A stretch of 15,115 nucleotides of DNA. It comes from JBFLVQ01 sp040758525. Lineage in GTDB: Bacteria; Acidobacteriota; Blastocatellia; Chloracidobacteriales; JADJPF01. The notes beneath the pieces are model-generated. The model had not been told where the DNA came from and did no database searches. It worked only from the letters and a program-made list of their open reading frames with translations. The stretch spans positions 1-15,115 of the forward strand of contig JBFLVQ010000161.1 in the NCBI GenBank assembly GCA_040758525.1, read 5' to 3'. Of the stretch, positions 6,863-15,115 are shown piece by piece. Position numbers and translations under genes: made by a program. Position 1 is the stretch's first letter. Every line of letters begins with the position of its first letter.

Positions 6863-7191
6863 GCACGCTTGAACCAGGTTTTACTTCCACCATAATCTAA
6901 TACAAGAATTTCTCCCACATCGAAGGAGAAATTTATGTATTCAGCATTAGAGTAGGTCGCAGGCTGATTGGTGATAAGAACATTGCCAGTGATACGATAA
7001 ACGAGATCTGTGGTTTCGCTACCGCTTGGTGCGCTGGAAGTGTAGATTAACTTGCCCTCTCGAGTAAATTCCATAGTTACACTCTCGTTCGCTTCTAGAC
7101 CTGCATCGCTACGCACTAATTGCCAACGGCCCAGTATACGCTCAACAGGTTCAGGTTTACTTCGGCGAGATGAGAGTTGAATAAGGTTCAT
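6859..7191 (-). CDS. small lipocalin-like beta-barrel protein
   Basis: This 110-residue protein begins MNLIQLSSRRSKPEPVERIL, then has the lipocalin-like opening LGRWQLVRS. Alternating short strands follow (VTMEFTREGKLIYTSS, TDLVYRITGNVLITN, INFSFDVGEILVLDY), ending in GGSKTWFKRA. This matches small one-domain beta-barrel proteins in which strand pattern is conserved better than sequence. There is no signal peptide, so it is likely cytoplasmic. An AAGGAG ribosome site lies 5 nt before the ATG. Its TGA overlaps the ATG of the ATP-grasp gene by 4 bases, so the two are probably made together; a carrier, substrate-binding or assembly role for the pathway is possible. The fold call is by pattern only, and no specific function can be given. 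Confidence 0.75.
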   Translation of the reverse strand: MNLIQLSSRRSKPEPVERILGRWQLVRSDAGLEANESVTMEFTREGKLIYTSSAPSGSETTDLVYRITGNVLITNQPATYSNAEYINFSFDVGEILVLDYGGSKTWFKRA

Positions 7192-7204
7192 CTTTACTCC
7201 TTAT

Positions 7205-7239
7205 ACTAGAGAAGGCCAAAGAGCGTTGTGCTCTCTAGT
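7205..7239 (-). other. intercistronic hairpin ahead of the lipocalin-like gene
   Basis: ACTAGAGA (7205-7212) and TCTCTAGT (7232-7239) are perfect 8-bp reverse complements. An alternative inner hairpin AGAGC-GTTGT-GCTCT uses part of the same arm. The stem begins at the stop codon of the ferredoxin-like gene and ends just before the AAGGAG of the next gene. It has no T-run, so it is more likely an mRNA stabiliser, processing site or translational control element than a terminator. Confidence 0.5.
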
Positions 7240-8255
7240 TATGAATTTGGCAATAGTGAGGAGTCTGACTGTTTACTATCAGTCTTCTGTTTATAGAGTT
7301 GTTTACCAAAGACACCATTCCAGGGCGGGATTACTAATGAGATTGCGCCAGTACTCTGTGCCATACAGGCAAGGCGTATCAATGGTTTCGGTTCATCTGT
7401 ATCAATGTAACCAAACTCTTTGATCTTGCGTCTTTCCAATGCAGTGACAGCGGAGAGTTTCTCAGCGCCGCCTAGTATTCCTACCCAGCAAGTACCACAG
7501 GCAGCAGTACGACATTCGACCGGGATAGGCCCTTCTATACAGCGTGTATCATGTGATTTGTAGTCACGTTTATCATTTGCCGAAGCCATTGCTAGATCTT
7601 GCATATTAACAAGTTTGAAACAGGCATTGCTATCATTCTCATTAAAGGTAACTGTCCAGCGCTTATCAACCGTGCGTAAAAAGGCAAAAAGTCCCTGATC
7701 ATCATCTTTGGCACGCTCTTGCAAAATCTGTTCTGGCGAGCGCCGCGCCATCTTAGTGCTAATATTTACCTTTCCAGGCGAAGCTTTAAAGGCAGATAAG
7801 CCGACCTGTTGTAATGTCATAAAAGCAACCGCGCTAATGCCTACCAAGAGTGATTCCCCAACGTTGACATTTTGAGCGATCTCGCCGGCTAAATTACGTA
7901 TCTGTTTTGCCAATTCTAGACTCACAGGCGCTTTGGCTGATACTGCTAACTCACTAACGGCCTTTTTCACTTGTGGCCAATAACGGTGACCATAGAGGAA
8001 TTGGTGGGAAGTGTCTATATGATCTTTCAGACAGTATCTGCCTTTTAACAATAGTTCTTTAGCCAATTGATCAGGATCTTCTGCCTGTGCTAATGCACGT
8101 GCAAGCGCAAGCGGGTAAAAGGCAAACCAGATCTGTGTAGCATTACGGTCTACTTCATGAATATACGGCAACAGTGTTCTGATAATTTCCCACCAAGCTT
8201 GATGGTCATGTTGATTTAAGTACGCTTCAAAAAGCGTTTCACTATTTGTATTCAT
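7239..8255 (-). CDS. 2Fe-2S ferredoxin-domain protein with long N-terminal domain
   Basis: This 338-residue protein has a mostly helical N-terminal region (about 1-190) with no motif I recognise. Near 200-310 lies a plant-type 2Fe-2S ferredoxin domain: PVECRTAACGTC supplies Cys248, Cys253 and Cys256, and IRLACMAQ supplies Cys297 (CX4CX2CX40C). The ATG at 8255 is chosen because GAGAGG lies 6 nt before it; a longer frame could begin at 8306, but that codon overlaps the putative -10 box and has no ribosome site. As a small electron carrier beside radical SAM enzymes on the same strand it could supply the low-potential electron they need, which is inference. The first helix-rich part may dock a partner or sense a signal. 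It heads the operon 8255-4092 behind the terminator of the upstream gene. Confidence 0.85.
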   Translation of the reverse strand: MNTNSETLFEAYLNQHDHQAWWEIIRTLLPYIHEVDRNATQIWFAFYPLALARALAQAEDPDQLAKELLLKGRYCLKDHIDTSHQFLYGHRYWPQVKKAVSELAVSAKAPVSLELAKQIRNLAGEIAQNVNVGESLLVGISAVAFMTLQQVGLSAFKASPGKVNISTKMARRSPEQILQERAKDDDQGLFAFLRTVDKRWTVTFNENDSNACFKLVNMQDLAMASANDKRDYKSHDTRCIEGPIPVECRTAACGTCWVGILGGAEKLSAVTALERRKIKEFGYIDTDEPKPLIRLACMAQSTGAISLVIPPWNGVFGKQLYKQKTDSKQSDSSLLPNS

Positions 8256-8304
8256 GATTAACCTCTCAAAATATGTCTGGCTTGTTCTTAAAACGAAGCC
8301 ATAC

Positions 8305-8313
8305 ACTTTACCA
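8305..8313 (-). promoter_or_regulatory. candidate extended -10 promoter of the ferredoxin operon
   Basis: On the minus strand this reads TGG-TAAAGT, an extended -10 with four of six consensus bases; upstream only a weak TTTAAA 18 nt away could serve as -35. It lies between the terminator of the large radical SAM gene and the ferredoxin-like gene, where a promoter is needed, and would give a leader of about 40 nt before the ATG at 8255. Confidence 0.35.
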
Positions 8314-8357
8314 GAAACTAGCCATAGATTTAAACTCTTAGCTCCCTGATGCTATTC

Positions 8358-8390
8358 AAAAAAATCCCCGGAACAGTTTATCCCGGGGAT
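8358..8390 (-). terminator. intrinsic terminator behind the large radical SAM gene
   Basis: On the minus strand ATCCCCGG (8390-8383), an 11-nt loop and CCGGGGAT (8371-8364) form a perfect 8-bp GC-rich stem, followed at once by a run of T (8364-8358). It starts 39 nt behind the stop codon at 8429, so it should end that transcript and separate it from the ferredoxin operon. Confidence 0.9.
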
Positions 8391-8428
8391 CTTCGCAATG
8401 CTGAAATTGATTAGCAACGAGGTTTTAA

Positions 8429-10525
<2,097 letters not shown>

Positions 10526-10596
10526 CTCTCCTTAACGCAGACTTTTTCGGTCGCGTGATCTTAGTCAGGCTCGCGCCTTCCACACCCGAGAAATTC

Positions 10597-10897
10597 GCTA
10601 GAAGCTTATCAGTACAAATACTCTTCAATACGATTCTCAGACTTTGTTAAAAAGCACTCAGCTGTCAGCTATCAGCATTAAGTCCCAATTGATCCAGAGT
10701 CTTGCGTCCTCGCTGCCCTGCATCATGGTGAGGCGGGCTGATCAAACGCGCTAAGCTGAAAGCAGGCTGCCATAACTACCAAACTTGCCTCTTCACCTAC
10801 TGCGTCAATCTCAATCATTAGAACCCGATAATAAAATTGCAAAATTAACTTCTTAATGCGCTCGGCCAGTCATTGCTAACCCGCTGCTAGAAGCTTA
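10597..10897. repeat. 12-bp direct repeat flanking the possible gene scar
   Basis: GCTAGAAGCTTA occurs at 10597-10608 and again at 10886-10897, in the same orientation and 289 bases apart. The possible frameshifted gene remnant lies between the copies. It may be a target-site or recombination trace, or chance. Confidence 0.4.
10665..10869 (-). pseudogene. possible gene remnant, C-terminal end only
   Basis: From 10869 a frame reads LAERIKKLILQFYYRVLMIE, then IDAVGEEASLVVMAACFQLS and AFDQPASP, to TGA at 10725-10723. With one base skipped at that point the frame continues HHDAGQRGRKTLDQLGLNAD to TGA at 10667-10665. Frame A is closed upstream by TGA and TAG. The continuity of protein-like sequence across one frameshift suggests a decayed gene end. 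The segment L.AFDQP followed by a basic stretch and LGL faintly recalls the C-terminus of phosphoglucose isomerases, which is not enough to name it. It may be chance sequence. Confidence 0.28.
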
Positions 10898-11101
10898 CTT
10901 ATATATGCTAAAGGGCGAAAATATGACAGGTCCGTCCCTATAGTCTTTGCAAATATAGGCGAAAAGGATGTAATGGCACAGTAATGCATAGCAAAAAAGG
11001 GGCCATTTTACTGATAATCCCTTTAATCCTGTCTTTAATCTTGATTTTGTTGGACTTAGCTATGTTACACAAACTCTTAGCAGATTAGCCAAAAATAGCC
11101 T

Positions 11102-11182
11102 ACGGGTCAATTAGACACACGGCAAAAGCTAATGGTAGGAAACATATAGCTATTGCCTGTAAGTAACGGGTCAATTAGACAC
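11102..11182. repeat. duplicated 17-bp dyad motif, 64 bp apart
   Basis: ACGGGTCAATTAGACAC occurs at 11102-11118 and 11166-11182. Its core GTC-AATTA-GAC is a dyad. In the second copy the flanks TAACG (11165-11169) and CGTTA (11181-11185) extend it to an imperfect 23-bp palindrome. The 64-bp spacing is close to six helical turns, so two bound dimers would lie on the same face. Both copies lie about 270-350 bp upstream of the zinc-ribbon gene. They could be operators or remains of a repeat element. Confidence 0.5.
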
Positions 11183-11447
11183 GTTACCAGATGATAACCC
11201 CTAGAAAAATGTGGCGTTTTGACACTGGTCACTATTTCCTGAGCCATTTTTAGTTACCAAAGTGATTAGGATAATCAATCGATAAGTTGTTTATAGTTAT
11301 AGAAGCGAAGCCAATTTTAACTAGCACAGATTAGTGCAAACTATTTTCCCATAGGTATTGTTATGCTAAAGTTTCTCCTGATCGCTAATGCTAATTCTGT
11401 TTGCCTAGTATTTATTTAATCTTAACGAATCATGGGAGGAGAGGGTT

Positions 11448-12494
11448 GTGACGACAGAGTTACTTGCCTGTCCGAAGTGTGCGCGCAATAACAGCGCACT
11501 ACGTAAAAACTGTATCTATTGTGGTGAGCAATTGCCGGTACAGGAGTCGATCTCTGCAGAAGCAGTAGTGGCGCGGGCAGTGAAGACACGCGATATAGAG
11601 ACCAAAGCGGGTCTAGATCCACTCTCACAGATCTCTAGCCAATTACAGCAGAATCTATCTGGCTACAATGTTGTGCTAGTCTCCTACGAAGCTGAAACCG
11701 AACAGGTGCTCAGCAAATTGGCCGGCCTAACGCCTTTCAGTGAAATGGAACTACGACAACTGCTCGGCTATCATTGTCCCTTCCCATTAGCACGCTTTCA
11801 ATATGAACTGGAGGCTAAGGCAATACAGGAACAGTTACAAACAAGTGGTTTGCAATTAATGATACTCAGTGACGAGGTTCTACAAGCAGCTAATCCTAAT
11901 CGGCGTATCAGACGACTGCAGGCAATCGATGGCGCCACTATTACGATCAGCGCAGAAGGCGTACAGGACTCTTTCCATACTATTGCTACACAAGAGATCA
12001 AATTAATTGTAGAAGGTAAGATTCGCTATCGTCAGATGCAAGCTACCGAACAGAACAAAGGTTTTGGCAAGACAGAACGGGAGATTACCAATGCGGTCGA
12101 GTTTGTTGATGAACAACCACTCCTGGATGTCTACACACTCTCGCTTGAGAATAGTTTTCGTATACGTTCTGAATCTTTCGACTATTCCAGTCTGGGCAAT
12201 AAGATGAAACTGACAACAGCAGAAAACTTCCGTATGTTGGTAGCAACACTACGTGGCGCGGCTGCTGAGGCGGTCTACGATAGCGAGTTTCGACAGTACG
12301 TAAAACTGCTTGAACTGATTTGGCCTTCAACTAGTCGTAATGAGAGTCTAGGTTTGCGTCGCGCACAGATGCTTACGGCGGGCAAATTTGCTACTCGTTC
12401 GGTCTTCTATTATGACAACGAGTTACAGTTTAATCGCTACTCACGTATGCGGTACAATCTATTAAGTACTGCTAAAACAAAAAAATCTGAGTAG
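11448..12494 (+). CDS. zinc-ribbon protein of unknown function
   Basis: The 348-residue protein begins at GTG behind the strong ribosome site GGGAGGAGAGG. A zinc ribbon sits at the N-terminus: Cys8 and Cys11 (CPKC), Cys22 and Cys25 (CIYC). The segment 75-145 (VVLVSYEAETEQVLSKLAGL, then a helical LRQLLGYHCPFPLARFQYEL and AIQEQLQTSGLQLMILSDEV) has the helix-helix-strand pattern and wording of a ribosomal bL12 C-terminal-like or adaptor domain. A beta-rich middle (165-250) and a helical end follow. There is no membrane segment. It is the first gene of the plus-strand operon, 6 nt before rlmB, and may act in ribosome or RNA metabolism. That is only neighbourhood inference; I do not recognise a named family. 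Confidence 0.75.
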   Translation: MTTELLACPKCARNNSALRKNCIYCGEQLPVQESISAEAVVARAVKTRDIETKAGLDPLSQISSQLQQNLSGYNVVLVSYEAETEQVLSKLAGLTPFSEMELRQLLGYHCPFPLARFQYELEAKAIQEQLQTSGLQLMILSDEVLQAANPNRRIRRLQAIDGATITISAEGVQDSFHTIATQEIKLIVEGKIRYRQMQATEQNKGFGKTEREITNAVEFVDEQPLLDVYTLSLENSFRIRSESFDYSSLGNKMKLTTAENFRMLVATLRGAAAEAVYDSEFRQYVKLLELIWPSTSRNESLGLRRAQMLTAGKFATRSVFYYDNELQFNRYSRMRYNLLSTAKTKKSE

Positions 12495-12500
12495 TCATCA

Positions 12501-13280
12501 ATGAGTTATATCTATGGCCTGAATCCTGTTTTGGAAGCATTACGTGCACGCCGTCGTCGTATTAGCCAAATATTATTGGCTCAAGGCAGCCGTCCAGCCC
12601 GCCTAGAAGAGTTACTGGCTGCTGCTCAGCGTGCCAATATTCCTATTAAGCAAGAGAAACGGGCTTATCTGGAGCGTCTTGCTGGAGGCGCTAATCATCA
12701 AGGGGTAATTGCCTTTGTACAGCCTGCTGAATATGTAGATATAGAAGACATTCTAACCGATATAAACCCAGATTCATTATTGGTGTTGCTCGATAATATA
12801 GAAGATCCCCATAATCTAGGCGCAATCATACGTAGTGCAGAATGCGCCGGTGCACAGGCTATCATCATTCCTGAACATCATTCGGTGGGTATTACCGAAG
12901 TGGTTGTCAAAGCCTCTGCTGGCGCTGTCGAATATCTGCCCGTAGCGCGTGTTACCAATCTAACTCAAACTATAGATGCTTTGAAGGCAAAAGGGGTCTG
13001 GGTGGTGGCAATCGAGGCAGGTAGTGCCACTGACTATACAAAATGGGACTATAAAGGCGCGACTGCGTTAGTGTTTGGTAGTGAGGGCAAAGGCTTACGT
13101 CGGCTAGTCAAAGAGCATTGCGATACATCAGTCGCTATTCCGCTACTAGGGCGAGTAAGCTCACTCAATGTTTCAGTAGCTGCTGGAATAGTGCTCTATG
13201 AAGCGCTACGGCAGCGTAAGGCAGCCGCTACATCATCAACCTTATTGGGAAAAGCAAAAGATGCCAGTATCCCTGAATGA
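12501..13280 (+). CDS. rlmB: 23S rRNA (guanosine-2'-O)-methyltransferase RlmB (SpoU/TrmH family)
   Basis: This 259-residue protein has an N-terminal substrate-binding domain (YIYGLNPVLEALRA, then residues to about 75 with NHQGVIAFV) and a SPOUT methyltransferase domain with all three motifs: NIEDPHNLGAIIRSAE near 99-114, VFGSEGKGLRRL near 191-202 and PLLGRVSSLNVSVAAGIVLY near 214-233. The enzyme methylates the 2'-O of G2251 (E. coli numbering) in 23S rRNA using SAM; the SPOUT knot forms the dimer. The opening YGLNPVLEALR favours RlmB over TrmH or TrmL, although the exact guanosine cannot be proven by eye. No clear ribosome site is present and it starts 6 nt after the previous stop, so coupling is likely. 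It overlaps the next gene by 20 bases. Confidence 0.9.
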   Translation: MSYIYGLNPVLEALRARRRRISQILLAQGSRPARLEELLAAAQRANIPIKQEKRAYLERLAGGANHQGVIAFVQPAEYVDIEDILTDINPDSLLVLLDNIEDPHNLGAIIRSAECAGAQAIIIPEHHSVGITEVVVKASAGAVEYLPVARVTNLTQTIDALKAKGVWVVAIEAGSATDYTKWDYKGATALVFGSEGKGLRRLVKEHCDTSVAIPLLGRVSSLNVSVAAGIVLYEALRQRKAAATSSTLLGKAKDASIPE

Positions 13281-14826
13281 GGTCCGTATTGCTGTTGCGA
13301 TAACTGCGCCACATTGGGCAGCAGCGCTTGTGGAGATAGCGGAGGCTGCTAGACAGGCGGATCTTGTTGAGATACGACTCGATTGTTTGCAGGATAGGGA
13401 TCTATATCAACATACTGAAGAGATTCTTAGACAGGCATGTGCAGCTAGTTCTCGACCACTTATCTTTACTCATCGTAGTGGTCAAAGAGAATCTGCTAGC
13501 TCTACTGCAGAGCATCTTAAACAGCTAATTAACAGACGCCAGCCACCATTTGCACAAGACTATTTCGACTTTGATCTAAATGCCGACAATACTATTGGTC
13601 TACATTTTTATAATACCTATCTGCGCCTATTTGATCGTTACCCACAGATAATTCTTTCACATCATGATTTCAATAGTTGTGTAGAGAGAGAGTTGATAAG
13701 CATTTACCATCGGCTGGCGGCTTTTGCTCCAGATGTTGTTAAGGTTGCTGCGCAGGCTGATCGAGTCGGCGATGTCCTGACAATATTCAAATTGCTAGAG
13801 ATAGCCGGTACTGAACATATGCCTATTATCGCACTAGCAATGGGTGAAGCAGGACGTATCAGCCGTATATTGGCGCCTAGTCTGGGTGGTTTCCTTACCT
13901 TTGCCGCATTCAAGAGGGGCGCTGAATCTGCGCCTGGCCAATTTAGTCTTAATGAGCTGCTCTCGCTTTACCATATTAAATCGATCACAAAAGAGACGAT
14001 GGTTTGCGCGCTGCTTGGTAATCCTGTTGGCCATTCTGTCTCGCCCCATATACATAATGCCGCCTTTGCTGATCTAGGGCTAGATGCCGTCTACCTACCA
14101 ATTGCACTGACTGGAGAGGAATTGCCAGATTTCTTAACAGGTTTTCTGCGCCGTTCCTCAAGACTGATACAATGGCAGTTCCGCGGTGCCAGTGTCACTG
14201 TGCCTCATAAGGTAGCGATTATGCCACTACTTGATGAGATCGACATAAGTGCAGAACAGGTTGGCGCTGTTAATACAATTGTCTGTGCAGGTGAGCGATT
14301 ACGTGGTTATAACACAGATGTTGTCGGTGCATTGGCGCCACTGGCAGGACACATAGAATTGGATGGCGCAAGAGTGGCGGTGCTTGGTAGTGGTGGCGCG
14401 GCGCGTGCTGTCGTGGCAGGACTTAAGGCAGAGCGTGCAGATATTACTGTTTATGGCCGTGATTCGACACGGCTAGCCTATTTTGCTGAGCGTTTTGATG
14501 TAAAATGCCGTCCTTTCATTGAAGCAATAAAGTTGCCTTGCGATCTTTTGGTAAATACCACGCCAATTGGAATGCAGGGTTGGTCAGGTGAGCAAGAGAT
14601 GCCCATTAGTGCAGATCTCTTATCACATTGTGGACTTGTTTATGATCTAATTTACAACCCACCACAAACACCCTTATTACGTGCTGCGCAAGCTGCCGGT
14701 GTGCCAGTGTTGGGAGGGCTAGAGATGTTGATTGCACAAGCCGTCGAGCAGTTCCGTCTATGGATGGGAGTGGTACCATCTATTGAAGTTATGCGCAGTG
14801 CCGCGATCAGGAAATTGAACCAATGA
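13261..14826 (+). CDS. aroDE: bifunctional 3-dehydroquinate dehydratase / shikimate dehydrogenase fusion
   Basis: The 521-residue protein joins two shikimate enzymes. Residues 1-238 are type I dehydroquinate dehydratase: EIRLD (37-41), IFTHRSGQRE, His135 in SHHDF, the Schiff-base Lys161 in VVKVA, and Met-Gly plus Ser-Arg202 with the SLGGFLTFA loop. Residues 247-521 are shikimate dehydrogenase: LLGNPVGHSVSPHIHN, catalytic Lys317 in VTVPHK, GAVNTIV, GYNTD, VLGSGGAARAVVAGL (NADP-binding) and NTTPIGM. Together they turn 3-dehydroquinate into 3-dehydroshikimate and then shikimate. The start at 13261 (MPVSLNEV) is chosen because the frame further upstream (from 13198) is only an extension inside rlmB with no conserved sequence. 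Fused AroD-AroE also occurs in plants and several bacterial phyla. Both active sites look intact. Confidence 0.93.
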   Translation: MPVSLNEVRIAVAITAPHWAAALVEIAEAARQADLVEIRLDCLQDRDLYQHTEEILRQACAASSRPLIFTHRSGQRESASSTAEHLKQLINRRQPPFAQDYFDFDLNADNTIGLHFYNTYLRLFDRYPQIILSHHDFNSCVERELISIYHRLAAFAPDVVKVAAQADRVGDVLTIFKLLEIAGTEHMPIIALAMGEAGRISRILAPSLGGFLTFAAFKRGAESAPGQFSLNELLSLYHIKSITKETMVCALLGNPVGHSVSPHIHNAAFADLGLDAVYLPIALTGEELPDFLTGFLRRSSRLIQWQFRGASVTVPHKVAIMPLLDEIDISAEQVGAVNTIVCAGERLRGYNTDVVGALAPLAGHIELDGARVAVLGSGGAARAVVAGLKAERADITVYGRDSTRLAYFAERFDVKCRPFIEAIKLPCDLLVNTTPIGMQGWSGEQEMPISADLLSHCGLVYDLIYNPPQTPLLRAAQAAGVPVLGGLEMLIAQAVEQFRLWMGVVPSIEVMRSAAIRKLNQ

Positions 14827-14837
14827 GGTGTTAAACA

Positions 14838-15115
14838 ATGATAGTCGGGTTTCAGGGTGAACCAGGCGCTTACAGTGAGATTGCGGCCAGCCGTGTAGGT
14901 AGACCACTCGGTTTCCGCTCCTTTACCGATGTATTTCAAGCTATTGTTGATAACCAGGTGCAGTGTGGTGCGCTACCATTGGAAAACTCCTTAGGTGGCA
15001 GCATACATGAAAACTACGATCTTTTATTAAAATATCCTGTCACAATAGTAGCGGAGACTTACCTACGTATTGAACATTGCTTATTAGGATTACCCAGTGC
15101 CAAGCTAGCCACCGC
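14838..15115 (+). CDS. pheA: prephenate dehydratase, N-terminal part
   Basis: The frame opens with ATG at 14838 after a GAGGTG ribosome site 7 nt upstream and runs to the window end (92 complete codons). It reads MIVGFQGEPGAYSEIAASRV, then FTDVFQAIVDNQVQCGALPL and ENSLGGSIHENYDLLL, then AETYLRIEHCLLGL. These are the substrate-binding motifs of prephenate dehydratase (GxxGAYSE, PLENSxxGS). There is no chorismate mutase domain in front, so it is of the stand-alone type, expected to end with an ACT domain outside the window. The enzyme turns prephenate into phenylpyruvate in phenylalanine synthesis. It lies 11 nt behind aroDE, so the operon links shikimate and phenylalanine steps. Confidence 0.93.
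   Translation, partial: MIVGFQGEPGAYSEIAASRVGRPLGFRSFTDVFQAIVDNQVQCGALPLENSLGGSIHENYDLLLKYPVTIVAETYLRIEHCLLGLPSAKLAT

Larger units (their letters stand above)
10526..11447. other. long region without an intact gene
   Basis: About 920 bases between divergent genes hold no convincing intact gene on either strand. The part near 10526-10540 is the ribosome site of the radical SAM gene, and the last 20 bases hold GGGAGGAGAGG before the zinc-ribbon gene. In between lie a 12-bp direct repeat (10597 and 10886), a 7-bp tandem repeat AGCTRTC (10660-10673), a possible gene scar (10665-10869) and a duplicated dyad motif (11102 and 11166). GC is lower than in the flanking genes. This looks like an accumulation of decayed sequence and regulatory sites. 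Confidence 0.6.

Noticed and set aside
8256..8306. 17-residue upstream extension of the ferredoxin-like protein
   Set aside because: It lacks a ribosome site, overlaps the likely -10 box, and the ATG at 8255 has a well spaced GAGAGG.
10925..10939. GACAGGTCCGTCCCT as the end of an insertion sequence
   Set aside because: It reminded me of repeat-element ends, but there is no partner inverted repeat or transposase remnant, so it cannot be supported.
13198..13260. 21-residue N-terminal extension of the AroDE fusion
   Set aside because: It lies within the rlmB coding region in another frame and shows no similarity to the dehydratase family.

Overview
The window looks like a bacterial chromosome segment of moderate GC. 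The best guess is Acidobacteriota or a nearby lineage. This rests on a fused aroD-aroE gene beside rlmB and pheA, a Ser/Thr kinase fused to an FGE/SUMF1 domain, and a large radical SAM protein resembling tetraether/membrane-spanning lipid synthases. The taxonomic call is inference; there is no rRNA or marker gene to prove it.

Layout. Positions 1-827 (minus) hold a creatininase-family protein with a signal peptide, cut by the window edge. Divergent to it is a 568-residue kinase-FGE protein (933-2639, plus) whose 3' end looks like the variable region of a diversity-generating retroelement. Next come an intact antitoxin (2850-3119), with a palindromic operator in front, and a ParE toxin gene destroyed by an internal deletion and frameshift (3123-3309). 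A long minus-strand block runs from 10525 down to 3405: a large radical SAM enzyme closed by a strong terminator; a likely operon of a 2Fe-2S ferredoxin-like protein, a small lipocalin-like protein, an ATP-grasp ligase and a B12-binding/radical SAM protein; and a separately promoted NifU/Nfu-type Fe-S scaffold. About 920 bases without an intact gene (10526-11447) carry repeats and a possible gene scar. A plus-strand operon closes the window: zinc-ribbon protein, rlmB, aroDE fusion and the start of pheA.

Main discovery. The radical SAM gene that seems to stop at 4146 does not end there. The codon after its last Cys is TGA followed in frame by Ala-Glu-Pro, giving the C-terminal motif C-U-A-E-P, then 14 more residues to a second TGA. 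A perfect 6-bp stem with a GUU loop lies 20 nt after the first TGA, as expected of a bacterial SECIS element. The gene is therefore a selenoprotein of the CUAEP/CCAEP-tail radical SAM family (4092-5558, 488 residues, Sec471), and conventional gene calling would truncate it.

How the genes work together. Fe-S chemistry recurs: two radical SAM enzymes, a ferredoxin-like protein that could supply electrons, and an Fe-S carrier. The ATP-grasp/seleno-radical SAM pair with its small beta-rich partner looks like a biosynthetic or modification cassette with unknown product. The right-hand operon combines ribosome modification with the shikimate-to-phenylalanine route.
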